Of a stretch of DNA of 64,000 nt, positions 1 to 11,794 are shown piece by piece. The notes beneath the pieces are model-generated. The model saw nothing but the letters and a program-made list of their open reading frames with translations. It was not told the DNA's origin and did not search any database. The stretch comes from Akebia trifoliata (lineage: Eukaryota; Streptophyta; Magnoliopsida; Ranunculales; Lardizabalaceae). A program made the position numbers and the translations under genes. Location of the stretch: positions 23,070,586 to 23,134,585 of the forward strand of contig CM030707.1 in the NCBI GenBank assembly GCA_017979445.1. Reading direction: 5' to 3'. Every line of letters begins with the position of its first letter. Positions within the stretch are counted from its first letter, which is position 1.

Positions 1-57
1 CTTTCCTGACGAAGCCATACTGATCACTGAGGTTGAAGACGATATGAGGAACCAGGA

Positions 58-470
58 TGGAAAATGTACTTCGACGGAGCGGCCAATCAGAAAGGAAACG
101 GAATAGGGCAGTTCTGATCAAGCCAGGTGGATCCCACGTACCAATCGCAATCAGACTAAAATTTCAATGTTCCAACAATGAGGCTGAATACGAAGCATGC
201 ATAGCAGGGTTGAAGCAGCACTGGATCTCGAGGTAGATGAAATCGATGTTTTCGGAGATTCAAGCTTAGTAGTCTATCAGACGACTGGAGAATGGAAGAC
301 CCGAGAGCAAGACTGGTTCCTTACCACGAGTACCTGGAAGAACTAAGCTCACGCTTCGATAGGATTTCATTCACGTACATGCCAGAGCTAAGAATCAGTT
401 TGCAGATGCACTAGCTACACTTGCCTCTATGATCAAACATCTCAGAAGACCTAATCATCGACCCTATTGA
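58..470 (+). pseudogene. gypsy RNase H domain, frameshifted
   Basis: Translation across shifting frames gives the hallmarks of a retrotransposon RNase H, which degrades the RNA of the RNA/DNA hybrid during reverse transcription. There is a first catalytic DGAAN segment near 75-90, an NEAEYEA segment with the catalytic Glu near 178-200, a GDSSLV segment with a catalytic Asp near 256-270, and an ANQFADALA-like end near 390-420. No single frame stays open, so small indels have broken it. It sits directly upstream of the integrase, in normal Ty3/gypsy pol order. Confidence 0.75.
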
Positions 471-606
471 GATTGGAATTCAAGATGAGCCAGCCTATTG
501 CTTACCCGTCGAAGTAGAAGAATCTGAAGAAAAGCCATGGTATTTTGACATCAAGGCATATCTTGAAGATTGAACACTTCCCTCAGACGCAACGCCAAAT
601 GATAGA

Positions 607-1785
607 AGGACCATTCAGAGGCTAGCAGGACAATTTTTCTTGAGCAACGGTATTCTGTACAAGAAGTCGCACCATGAGATCTTACTTAGATGTGTGGCAG
701 AAACAGAAGCGAAACGACTAATTGAGACTGTACATGGAGGAGTCTGTGGACCTCACATGAATGGTCATATGCTTGCTAAGAAGATCATGAGGATGGGATA
801 TTATTGGTCGACAATGGAAAGTGACTGCTATCAGCATGTCCGCAAATGCCATCTATGCCAAATATATGCCAACAAGATCAATGCCCCACCTTCAGAACTA
901 CATAATATGACTACTCCTTGGCCCTTCTCACTCTGGGGCATGGACGTCATTGGGCAGATCTCGCCGAAAGCTACAAATGGCATCGTTCATCCTTGTTGCT
1001 ATCGATTACTTCACAAAATGGGTAGAAGCTGCATCCTACGCCAATGTTACCAAGAGCAACGTCATGAAGTTTGTCAAGAACAACATCATTTGTCGGTATG
1101 GACTTCCAAGCGGATTGGTAACTGATAATGCTAAGACTTCAAGACACAAAGATATGATCAAAATGTGCGAAGACTTCCAGATCACCCATCACAACTCTGT
1201 ACCCTACAGACCTAAGATGAATGGAGCAGTCGAAGCAGCCAAGCCAACAAACATCAAGAAAATAATCGAGAAGATGGCAGTTACATACAAAGATTGGCAC
1301 GACATGTTGCCCTTTGCACTACACGCCTACCGTACTTCGTTCAGAACTTCGACTGGGGCAACTCCGTATTCATTGGTTTACGGAATGGAAGCAGTCTTAC
1401 CCGTAGAGGTTGAGATTCCCTCCCTCCGAATCTTAAAAGAAGCAGAGCTAGATGAGACTGAATGGATTCAAGCTCGGTTCGATCAGCTGAATCTGATTGA
1501 AGAAAAACGCCTTGCAGCCATTTGCCATGGACAGATCTATCAACGACGAATAGCTCGCGCCTATAACAAGAAAGTTAAGCCTAGGCATTTCTCGCCAGGA
1601 GACCTGGTCTTAAAGAAGATTCTACCAATTCAAGAAGACGCCAGAGGAAAGTTCAGACCAAACTATGAGGGACCATTCATCGTACAGAAGGTAATGACAG
1701 GAGGAGCTCTGATTCTCACAGAAATGGACGGACAAGTCTTCCCGCAACCGATCAATGCTGACACTGTTAAGAAATATTACGCCTA
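607..1785 (+). pseudogene. gypsy integrase, frameshifted
   Basis: Two overlapping frames cover one integrase. The first (to about 990) holds the N-terminal HHCC zinc-binding region, with His in VHGGVCGPHMNGH and the Cys pair in KCHLC (residues about 30-75), and the first catalytic Asp in WGMDVIG. The second (from about 980) holds FTKWVEA, the second catalytic Asp in LVTDNAK, the catalytic Glu in MNGAVEAA and the C-terminal YEGPFIV segment. It stops at 1785. The change of frame near 980-1000 means one small indel, so no continuous protein is made. The product would insert the cDNA into the host genome. Confidence 0.85.
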
Positions 1786-1908
1786 AGACTGACCCTGAGA
1801 TGACGAAAGGCCATTTTTGTTATCCCAAACAAACCATCACACCCTAGTAAAACCTTTGGAGCCATCACGTTCATTTCTTAACCTAAGACTGGGGCAAGTC
1901 AACAACTA

Positions 1909-1947
<39 letters not shown>

Positions 1948-2631
1948 TTAGAAAAAAATAGAAAGATTCAAAGCATCAAAAGCACTCTCTCCTGGCCCGC
2001 ATGAGGATAAACTGTGAACGGCTAAAAATACAAAAAAAAAAATCAAGAAAGTCAAAAACTCGAACACTTGATCTTGGCTCGACCCAAATCTCCAGCCTAA
2101 ACAAGTTCGAGAGACGCTGGGAGGAGACATAGATCACTTTTCCGAAACAAAAATAGACGAACCCCATGTTTATTCCACTTTAGATAAACTAAGATTCAGA
2201 CCTTAACCTTTTTGTAACCTTCCACTACCATAAGCCTAAGCCAACGTTTCGTCCTACTTAAAGTCCTTTTTGATCAGGAAATGTTCTAGGGCAACACAAT
2301 GACAGTGGCAACACCAATGATCTTGCAACTTGGTCCGGACCTCAAAGTCTTATCAGTCGTTGGAAGACTCGAGAAGGGAATCCAGATCGGATATTCGAAA
2401 AAAGAGTACTCGAAGTGTAGAGTAGTCGATCTCGCGGCTCAACTTGAGTTGTCAAACCACGAATAGTCGTCAGCAAGCTCGAGAGGGGAATCTAGATCTA
2501 TTACTCAAGAAAGAGTACCACTACAAGAGTAGAGTCGTCGATCTTGCCAGCTCAACTTTTAAGCCACCAAGCCACAAAGACACAGAGATTCCGAGCAGAA
2601 TTGTAAATGAAAAATTTAGAAAAATACAAAG

Positions 2632-2695
2632 CATGGTCTGAAAGGGCATAGTGAAAAACCTGAAAGGGCGCTATGAGTAAAAGAATCAGACTATG
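2632..2695 (+). repeat. Two-level RNA hairpin in element A 3' UTR
   Basis: The inner stem is CATAG (2647-2651) with CTATG (2671-2675), around a loop with GAAAAACCTGAAAGGGCG. An outer stem pairs CATGGTCT (2632-2639) with AGACTATG (2688-2695), with one G-T wobble. The same loop occurs three times in element B with different, still complementary stems, which argues for a selected RNA fold. Its function is unknown. Confidence 0.6.
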
Positions 2696-2807
2696 GCAAG
2701 ATCAAAGCCACCAGCACGATGAAAATCCAAAAAGGGACGTCGATGCGTAAAAAATGTGGAAACCGGGTCTGATGAAAACCGTAATTGGCATCAGAGGCAA
2801 TAAAGGT

Positions 2808-2864
<57 letters not shown>

Positions 2865-3344
2865 AAAAATAACAACTCCACTCCTGGCCCGCAAGAGTAT
2901 AAACTGTGAACGGCAAAATTCTTTCCAAAATCCCGAGACCAAAGCACTGGGAATGACTCTAAAGGAATCAAAAGAGTAATTGACATTTATATCCTCGGTG
3001 ATTGGCAAAAACACCAAGATCGTCGCAACCAAAGGTTTTACAAACTTTGAATTTATCGTACTCATTTGATAAAGATATTTCATAAAATTTCAAAAAAGAA
3101 AAACTACTATTTTGGCCGATGATGAAGATTCTAGGACTTATTCAAACTTCAAGTTTTCAAAGCATTAGATACACCTGAGGCCAAGTAAGTACAAAACCTA
3201 TTTTCTTTATTAATCTTTCAACATTTGTAAAAGAGTCAAGGCGTTCCTAAAAAGCACGGATTCGGGCAGCCCGACTCATCATCAATTTTCCATCCAGCCC
3301 ACGATCATCATCACGACTCACTAGACAAGACGCGAAGGCATCGA

Positions 3345-4600
3345 AGAAGGGACCCAGGCAAACCCCTCCTAAGATCACTCTCCGGGCCTACTGAGGAGAT
3401 TCTAAGTGAAGATAAGTACATACAAACATTCCCGAGGGGAATTGGACCAAAACTATCGAAATCAGAAGCTTCTCGAGAAACTGCCGTTGTTATCATAAAT
3501 CACATTAAACTTGTTGAGATCCTTATGGATATGAATCAGTGGTCCACCGTGTTTTTTCTAACATTGTTTCAAAGCAACAACTCTTGAAGTCGTATCAATA
3601 GGCATAGCAGAAAACTACAATGGAGCCCTTCAAGTGATGACAGCAGAATTTCAAGTCCCTTCACCTCTGGTTTCTGACTTGAGAAAATTTCTTCTTCGTA
3701 AGGTATTGTAAACAACATGTCAAGGGATTTGGACGGTGGTCGATGTTTCCTTTGGATCATTTGCGTCCTAGCCCGATATCGAGATGTCGAAGAAGGCCAT
3801 CAGATTGTTTAATCCAAGAAATGTCAAATGGTTACTCCAAGGTTATATGGGTCGAACACGTAGAAGTGGATGATAAAGCAGTTCATAGTATATATATAAA
3901 TACTGGTTAACTCCAGCCTTGGTTTTGGTGCAAAACGTTGGGTTGCTACCAGATCGACAATGTGAACGCCTTGCAAGTGTTATGGCTAGTAACATGCCCG
4001 CTGGAGATGTTGGTATGATCACAAGTCAAGAAGGGCGAAAGAGTATGTTGAAGTTAGCTGAGAAGAATGGTGATGAGTTTTTGTTCTGGTTAAGTGCTTC
4101 GACTGCTCACACATGGACAACATTATCGGGAAGTGGCGCTGAAGATGTAAGGGCCATGATTGGAAAAAGCATAGATGATCCCGGCAGCCTCCTGGTATTA
4201 TGCTAAGTGCAGTACTTCTTTCTGGCTTCCAGTCTCACCAAAGGGAGTTTTCAATTTCCTTCACGATGAGAACTTTAGAAGTAAGTGGGATATTCTTTCT
4301 AATGGTGGTGCTGTTCAAGAAATGACACATATGGCTAATGGTAGAGATCCTGGTAACTGTGTTTCTCTACTGCGAGCTAATACTCCAAATTCCAGTCAGA
4401 ACAACATGTTGATATTACAAGAGAGTAGCACCAATGCAACAGGTCTGGGTCGATTCAGTTCAACTGCAAACTCTCTCTTGGATTAGTGACAGCTGTTAAC
4501 AATCATATTGCTTGTGCTCCAACTACAAAACCCTCTTGGATTTGTGGCGACTGCTAACAACCTCAGGGCTTGCACCATTGAAAGGATCAAAGGTATCAAA
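3345..4600 (+). pseudogene. Captured class IV HD-ZIP (PDF2/ANL2-like) fragment
   Basis: Class IV HD-ZIP proteins are epidermal transcription factors with a homeodomain, a leucine zipper and a START domain. Here only START and later parts are present: FPRGIGPK (about 3427-3450), [30 protein letters not shown] (about 3610-3675), [27 protein letters not shown] (3953-3994), [36 protein letters not shown] and NMLILQES. After about 4442 the sequence jumps to a C-terminal piece ([14 protein letters not shown]), and a second, diverged copy of that piece follows (LGFVATANNLRACTIERIKG, about 4545-4600). Several frameshifts break it. No intron is visible over about 1.1 kb, and it lies in the 3' UTR of element A in the same sense, which suggests capture of spliced mRNA. 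Homeodomain and zipper are absent. Confidence 0.85.
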
Positions 4601-5008
4601 GGACAATACACGAATTGAGAGGGTTAGCGAATGATAGAAACAGAGCAAGATCAACAAAAGAAGGTAAAAAAAAAAAAAAAAAAAATCAAAAGAATTTCAA
4701 AAAACCTTTCGAGTTGCACTCAACTTCGATTTGTCAAAACACGATCGAAGAAATAGTCGGATTTCAAAACTCATCAAATTTTCATCAAATCAAAGATCTC
4801 ACACGAGCTCCGCGCCGTCGAGATCAATGAATTAATAAGGCAAAACTCTGTCAGACCCCGTGCTTGAGTAACCATTTTCCACAAAAATCTTCAATACAAT
4901 CGATAATTCAAGATCGTGTTTTTACAGAATTTTTCTGGCCCGTACAAATAGGGGTTTAGTCTATTCTTTGCAGTTCTTTGCACGCAATTCCTGCAAAGAA
5001 GGGCAGCT

Positions 5009-6851
5009 GTAGACACCTCAATTTGAACGGGCCACTTCTCGAAAGGGCCCAAAAATACAGATTTTCCAAATAAATATGCCAACGGGCCTTAAGGGCCCAA
5101 ATCGTTGAAAAATAAACATTTTTACCAAACCGAGGCCCCTAAGACCTCTCAATGGTTTAGGAGGCCACCAAAAAGACTCGGCCAACCTTACGCTTTCCCC
5201 ATATTCACCGCTCCGCTTCCAAAATCAAAAACGTCAAATTTTCGATAAATTTCACCAACGGGCCTAAAAAGCCCGATTCGCCAACACGTGGCATTTTTGA
5301 TCAAACTAAAATCTAAAAAATTAAAAAATTAAAAATGTGAGACTTGGGATGCCTACCCCTCCTCTACTATCACCGCTCCGCCTCCGTAACCCAAAACCAT
5401 TTCTAAAACCCAAGCCCAACACTACAAAGCCCACAAATCATTAACCATATCCAATTCATTATCCAACCCACAACCCTAACCCATAAACCACAACCCACAT
5501 CAACCAATCACTCTTTTATCATCAAGAGATGACACATGTCATCACCCCATCTCACCTCCCTCACCCAACCACCTACCCCATTAATTTGCTTTAAATCCCA
5601 TCTACCCACACACATCAACCCATCACCTTTTCTCTCAAATCAAACACATCTACCCCACCCCTAACCTATACCTCCCCTAATCTACTCTCATCATTCCCTA
5701 CAAAACCTACATCTACAACCTAAACCTACACCATCCTCTCAAGTCAAACACTCAACCTCTCCCATCAACCTATCCCAACCCTTCATTTCCACCCACCTTA
5801 ACACATGGCATCATCTCCCTCACCCTCCCAAAATATCATCAACCACCCATTTAAATCCTCCATGCTCTTAAATCAAATCACAACCACCATCTTAAATTCA
5901 CCTCACCAAACACTCCACCCAAATGGGTTGGGTAGGATCCAAACCATTTGGGTCAAAACTCACCCATTTAACCCCCCTACCTAAATACCCTCCAATCTCC
6001 TCTAAATTACACCCACTTCTCTCTCAAACTCATAACCATTCTACCCATTTTCTTCACTTCACCCCATTATATCCCTAAAATAACTCCTAAACATCTATAA
6101 ATACCCTCCTCCTCTTCCCAAAAATGGCCCCCAACTTCTCATTACAAAACTTCTCCCCAACACTCTCTCTACTAACAACCATCATCAATTCTCACCAAGT
6201 TTACCAACTCTTTCACACAAATCCTCTACAAGTCTCACTAAAAAAAAAGAAATCCCTACTCTCTCTAATCACTTCTTCCCATTCTCATACTCTCATATTA
6301 TACTAAGGACTCAAGAAGACTCAAGCAAGAAGAAGAAAAGAAGAAATAAGATACAAGGTGGGTTTGAAGCACACCCCCTCTCTTTCTCTAACCTTCTACT
6401 CTTTCCCTCTTCTAACACCCCCTTCTTCTATTTTATTTACCCCTTTTGATGATTGGGCCCCAAGGCTAAGGTTCATAAGGGTCATTTCCATTAATGAAAT
6501 GACCCTATGATCAAGCCGAAAATGAATCCCTACTTAGGGAACATATGCACCCACGTGGCACATTTTTTCACCTTCTTTTAAAAATAAAAAATGATCGAGT
6601 TAGTTGAGGTTACCGCCACGTGGCGGGGAGGAAAGGGTGCCTAACACCTTCCCTTTTCTTCAACCGAGCCGCTTACCCAAATCTCGAGGTTTGACTACCC
6701 CTTATCCATTGTGAGTCACTAAAATGCCAAAAATCTCATCTTTTGAAAAATGTACCCCGGGTGACCATTCACACCCACTTCCAACTTGAATGGTGGCGAC
6801 TCCAAATCATTGTAGATGTAGTCATCATAATGACGAAATCACGCGTCTACA
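5009..6851 (+). repeat. 3' LTR of element A
   Basis: It begins TGTAGACACC right after the polypurine tract and ends GTCTACA, giving the TG...CA ends of an LTR. A TATA box (TATAAATA, 6096-6103) marks the likely transcription start. A hairpin with loop TGCCTAACACCTT lies at 6631-6657. A PBS-like TGGCGACTCC is at 6794-6803. The last 40 bases can fold as TGTAGA...TCTACA around GTCAT...ATGAC. The U3 part is C-rich on the plus strand and holds no genes. Confidence 0.85.
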
Positions 6852-8080
6852 CTACTCTTCACCTCACAATTAAGAGAGCTAATGAGATTTTATTACTAAT
6901 TATAGATGAATAAAGTGTACGTGGAAGTTATCAAATCATGAAACAAAGTCGATTACAATGTGCGAGCAAAAAGGGAGCATCCAACAAAATCTCGAAGAAT
7001 TTCACTGTCACATCACCGCGCCGCGGTAAGGCCTTAGTGCTCCACGGTGATCTCGAGGAATTTTGCCACAAGATTTGTACTAAAGTTTTCAGATGCTTCG
7101 GTCGTTGTAACTAACTGGTCCTCTTGAATCGAATCATCCGAAAAATCGACCCAATAACCCAATTACGAATGCTATAAATTGGAGGGTTGAAAAGGGGCTC
7201 TGATTTTATTTATGTTTTTCCATTTGTAATTCTCTGTAATTTTCTTTGGTTTCTTAATTTTTTGAGAGAAAACTCTTGATTGTAGTGAGAATATCAAAAG
7301 TGATCCAATCTTTAGTATTTTTTTATTATTCTTTTGGGAACTATTAAAGAAGGATCAAAGTGCAACATCATCTTCTTCACCCATCTTCTCCTTTCTTTTA
7401 TTAATTTCTACAACTTTAATCCTTGCGATGATCGACTAAATTCTCATTAGTGAAGTCAAGAATGCCGAATCAAGTTCACTCTATTAATGCTGTTTAATTT
7501 GTTATTTATGTTTTACATGTTAAGTCTATGAATCTCTTTAGGATAAGATTATCTAACTCATACTTCTAATTCAAGCTTTGATGAGTGTTACTTAGATAAG
7601 TTCAAGAACACTCATGCTCTGTGATGAATAGAAGTATAAGTCGGATAATCTCGTTTAAATCAGAGATTTTCATGGATACTCTTGGGTTACAATTAATAGT
7701 TACATCGAATCATCTTCCCATCCACGAGCAATGACTTGCTACATGGATTGAGTCATATTTAGAATGATTCACCATTATGGATGATTTGTAATGGTAGACT
7801 TGAACTCTTTAAACCTTCTTTCACTAGTTTCAATCTCTCATTTCTATTGCTAATTTTCATTTTCTAATTTGTTACAACTCTGTTTTGTTTTTAAAACCAA
7901 TCTATTTTTGTTTAACCTTGTTGTGGTTTTTAATTCGAATGAACATTTGAATCCCAACTGTCCCTGTAGAACGAATTTGACTTACCCATAGTCCATATCT
8001 TGCATCTATATTTTTGCAATTCATACAACAAGTTTTTACAACGATGACATATCACATTAAGTAGCTTGTATCTCGAGATA
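6852..8080 (+). repeat. Probable LTR remnant
   Basis: No coding sequence is seen. A TATA-like GCTATAAATT near 7170, a U/R-like stretch after it, and a CTGTCCCTGTAGAACGAATTTG segment near 7957 resemble plant LTR/leader sequence. No matching partner LTR or clean ends are visible, so the family and limits are uncertain. Confidence 0.3.
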
Positions 8081-8580
8081 TATTATCATGCCATGTGACA
8101 TTATCAGGATTGTGGCCTATCTAATCAGGAAAGAATCCCAATTTGAGAAGATTCATCACTTTTGAATAATAACTATATTTGGATAAGAATTGATTTGACA
8201 GTTGTAATCTAAATAGGATTATATTTCCTTTCCCAGCTTTAGGATTTTTATATATTTAGAGGGTTAAGAGCTATTGAAATAGGTGTAAAAAAATGGTGAT
8301 CTAAGGAAAAGGAGATATGAGGAATGGGAAGCCGAAGTGCTATCATGAAATCCTGTAATATTGAAGTATAGATTAATGTGAATGACACCTGGAACCTGTG
8401 GTTGTAGGAACGTTTGCCGAGCCAAGTAAAATCTCTCTTGTTTGTTGTTGTTGTTGTGTTATTGGTATGATTTGTATATGAGAGATTGATTGGAATTGGA
8501 ATCACTCTTTATCCATTATTCTCTTAATCTCTTGTAATGAAAATGAAACCACAAGAATCCATTGGCATTAAAACTTTTTG

Positions 8581-8757
8581 GGAACTTTAGAAACACTCCC
8601 TATTAAATTGGTGATATTAGATTTACCCCCATGCAAAATGCAAGATTAAGTTTACTCTCCTTGACTGTAAGTGAAAGTTGTTTTTTGTTGATGATTTAAC
8701 ATTTATTTTATTTTTCAAATTTTGATTTAGTAATTTAAATATTTTCAGAGTGTTTTG

Positions 8758-8835
<78 letters not shown>

Positions 8836-8936
8836 TAATTTTACCGTTAAATCATCAAGAAAATGCAACGTTGATTTCCGATCAAGGGGGGTAAACCTAA
8901 TATCACTAACTTAGCAGGGGGTGTTTCTGAAATACC
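8581..8936. mobile_element. Foldback/MITE-like element with (TA)n centre
   Basis: The left arm (about 8581-8701) and right arm (about 8843-8936) are inverted repeats: GTTAAATCATCAA, then GGGGGTAAACCTAATATCAC, then a GTGTTTCT end, with mismatches. Between them is a (TA)n tract at about 8760-8834. No coding sequence is present. The target duplication is unclear. Confidence 0.6.
8760..8834. repeat. (TA)n microsatellite
   Basis: About 37 uninterrupted TA units at the centre of a foldback element. The tract can extrude as a cruciform together with the flanking arms. Confidence 0.95.
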
Positions 8937-9470
8937 TATGGAGGGGATTTTTGTGATCACCTCGAGATCCTCCTTTTCCCAATTGGATGAACTACAATTC
9001 CTCGAGATCGTCCCTGTTCCCTATTCCACAAATCCTTCGATGCCTAAGTCAGTTCCAGAGAAAATTCGACGGAGTAGAAAAATTGTGTACCTTTGATGTG
9101 GGGGTCCCTCTCTATTTATAGAGAGGGGGTTGACATTTTACACTTTTCCTTCCTTATCTCCTTCTATTTTGAGATAAGAATAGTGTGAGATTCACTTCCA
9201 AAGAATCCCTTCTAATTAAGTTGCTCAAATCTCGAAATCTCAAGGATTTGAACATTTTCCTTTTACGGAACCCTATTTCCTCGACCTTCTTCTAAGCCTT
9301 TTCTCTCGGTGGATCACCCGAGCGATTGTAACATAGAGGTCGGAAGTATGCTCTCAATGAACTCCTTTAATCTTCAATGACATGAGTTGTTGCCTTATAG
9401 GTCGGAGAATTTATCCCTCTACAATACCCAAACTTTGTATACATTATCTCGTCTCTAAAATGAAAGGATG
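8937..9470. repeat. Possible LTR remnant with palindromic TATA region
   Basis: No gene. A perfect palindrome, CCCTCTCTAT-TT-ATAGAGAGGG (9106-9127), contains a TATA-like core readable on either strand. The surrounding sequence (GATGCCTAAGTCAG near 9039) resembles plant gypsy LTR sequence. No partner copy is in the window. Confidence 0.3.
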
Positions 9471-11038
9471 ATTTTAGTGAGTCTTCACTATTTATTGGTT
9501 AATTGATTGAGTACAAATGGTTTTCTTTAGTAGAAACCTATCTTGACCACTTAGGAAAATGATCCAAAAATGGCCAAGTCTTCTTTGCAAAAGATTTTGA
9601 ACCAACAATAGTTTTTATAACCATGGTTGAGGAAGAGAAGAAGAAAATGAGTGTAATTTTTTTTTTCTTTACAATACAATCATACATTTGGAGTGTAATG
9701 GGAAATTTTTAAGTGATGGAGCGGGCACAATTGGAAATGGATGCTGCACAACTAGTAGATCTCAAAGATTAAAATAAGTTAAGTTTGAATTTATAGTCCA
9801 TACAGAAGATGAAATCACCCTCAAGGGAAAAGTTATGAAATTAAGGACCTATGGAATCACTCCTTATGTACAATCCATTGGCACCATTCTGCCAATATAA
9901 TACCACAAACATAACACAAGGCACAAACATACAACTAGGTTTATATCATAGATATTTTCTTACTACTTCATTCCCTTTCCTTTAATCCTACTGTTCTTGT
10001 TTTAGAACCCTCAAATTGCATCATAAACAACCTTCCTAGGTTGTCATTGGATTTAAACGTACATAACAAGTTATCTAAATCAGTCTTAGTTTTTTCAAAT
10101 TTTACCTTGTATTGTAGTTATTCCTAAGTTCTCCCAAATTTGTTGGTTTGTAATTTGGTCCTCTTTAGTTTTACGACTCATTCCTCGCAACATCCTCATC
10201 TTTGCCTAGTTCATAAGAACATTTGGCTTTTTGATTCTAAACAATCAGTTACACATTGTAGAGAAATTGATCTAAGATCAATAAAGAAAGAAAAATAAAG
10301 CAAGATGCGATGACACACAAAACGCAAAGATTTTTACCATGTTCCCTCAAGATTCAAGTATGTCCACGGATCACATCAATGCACTATGAAAATAAATTTG
10401 CAGTTACAGATTACACCCTTTCATCGATAATAGAAGTATATACGCCCAGGAAAAAACTGACTAGGGTTTTACCCAATACCAATGAAATTACGAAAATACC
10501 CTTGGGAAATAGCTTGATTGACAACGTGCTTTGCTTGATGAACAATACCTCCTTAACGACCAATACATCAGGTTCCCCAAATCATAGCCTTTAATGGGCC
10601 AGGCCCTTCCTAACCCAATATTCCATCGACCAGCTTTTGTTTTGTGTCTCCTTTTTAGTTATTGGGTTAGGTTTCAATGTAACTAGGTTTTCATGCTAAA
10701 ATTGGATTGGTGGATGCTACAATCACAAAATCTCACTTTTATATCAAATATTTGTTAAGATATACCAAAAAATACCAAATATTTGAACTGGCCAAATCCA
10801 CTTAGTCATACAAAAACTAGGCTTAAGTTGGATTGGTAATCGGCCTGAGTCATGAGGATCTAGTTTTATATAGAGAATTAGCTTCAACCCTACCAATCCT
10901 GTTATGTGTTAAGTTTCCAACTTAGAGGCCGGGCCAAGTCCCACGATTCAATGTAAAGGAGAAATTGAAGGGTGAGTGAATGATGAGTCACACGATGCAA
11001 AGACCGAGTCGGACAATCTGTAGTTGTACACTTGTACC
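9471..11038. other. Intergenic, no feature recognised
   Basis: AT-rich sequence with scattered short open frames and no recognisable protein, RNA gene or clear repeat boundary. Confidence 0.5.
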
Positions 11039-11395
11039 TAGGTCTGTCAATGGATCTGATCCTTTACAATCCGATAACTTCAGATCTCGTTTGTGGATCT
11101 GGGTTTTAATAAGGATCTAAATTGATAACATATCAATCGGTTCTGGATCATCAATGTCTTGATTGGATATAGTCCGGATTTGATAAAATGTGAGAGAAAT
11201 ATGCAAATTACATATTTATTTTGTTTAAGTATATACGAAGTTTATTTAGATTTGTATATCAAAACAGATCTGATCACATTATTGAATCAAATTTTGACCC
11301 TAATGTTGAAATCCTATAAAACACGATCCAACAAGGGTTGAATCCGATAAATATGGGATTGGTTTGGAGTCCAATGTGATCTAGTTGCACCTCTA
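11039..11395. mobile_element. Possible hAT-like MITE
   Basis: The left end TAGGTCTGTCAATGGATC resembles the inverted right end TAGAGGTGCAACTAGATC, a pattern seen in plant hAT MITEs. The inside is rich in GGATCTGATCC-like words. No convincing 8-bp target duplication is seen. Related sequence with a TAGGACTGTCAGTGGATC end occurs near 61446. Confidence 0.35.
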
Positions 11396-11516
11396 AACAT
11401 TTGCTACAAAATAATTTATTAAGGGGAAATATTATTAAACCATGAATCAAATACTTACACAACACATATACATAAAGGCACTAAGGAAATTATGGACAGT
11501 AATATAACATATAATA

Positions 11517-11724
11517 ACCCCATAGGGTTTGTGAGATGACCAAGACCACAAGCCAAGAAGCAAAGGTCTTGAGTTCGAATGGCATCTTAGGAGTCACCCT
11601 TGGCCTTAGGGATTCATACCAGAAATTACACCGTGCGTGTGGGGGGAAAGGACTCCACGTCCCCGAGGATAAGCCGGGTCTTCTAAGAGGTCCGGGTACT
11701 CGGTTAAAAAAAAAAAAAAACCCT
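11517..11724 (+). mobile_element. tRNA-derived SINE
   Basis: A short element with an RNA polymerase III box-B-like GAGTTCGAATGG (11571-11582), a possible box A near 11531-11545, and an A-rich 3' tail (11706-11720). It is flanked by TATAATA at 11510-11516 and 11725-11731, a likely target duplication. It lies about 70 bp beyond the stop codon of the DMP gene, which runs towards it. Confidence 0.55.
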
Positions 11725-11794
11725 TATAATAGGACATGATACACTTTATTACAATGCTTCATAATCTAATACTATAATATTCAGTATACGTGAA

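Larger units (their letters stand above)
1786..5008 (+). other. 3' untranslated region of element A, with repeats and captured gene piece
   Basis: There are no retroelement genes between the integrase stop and the polypurine tract. It contains two long A runs (about 1910-1945 and 2813-2863), two copies of a segment with CTGGCCCGC and AAACTGTGAACGGC (near 1989-2023 and 2880-2915), and a tandem pair with a 110-bp period starting at 2371 and 2481. A two-level hairpin lies at 2632-2695. The HD-ZIP IV fragment (3345-4600) is inside. The region ends in a purine-rich tract (AAAGAAGGGCAGC) abutting the LTR, which would prime plus-strand DNA. Confidence 0.7.
1..6851 (+). mobile_element. Ty3/gypsy LTR retrotransposon A (Tat/Ogre-like), 3' part
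   Basis: The left end lies outside the window. In order come RNase H and integrase coding remnants (about 58-1785), a long untranslated region (1786-5008), a polypurine tract just before 5009, and a 3' LTR from 5009 to 6851. The LTR starts TGTAGACACC and ends GTCTACA. The long region between pol and LTR is typical of the Tat/Ogre lineage, which fits the LTR start and hairpin motifs shared with element B, whose PBS matches tRNA-Arg. Frameshifts in pol show it is no longer autonomous. The downstream 5 bp (CTACT) would be the target duplication, but this cannot be checked without the 5' LTR. Confidence 0.85.

Noticed and set aside
2691..3083. 130-residue minus-strand open frame
   Set aside because: It runs through a poly-T stretch (the complement of the A run) in a retrotransposon UTR and has no recognisable domain.
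10310..10594. 94-residue plus-strand open frame
   Set aside because: No domain, no supporting context, and composition like the surrounding intergenic DNA.
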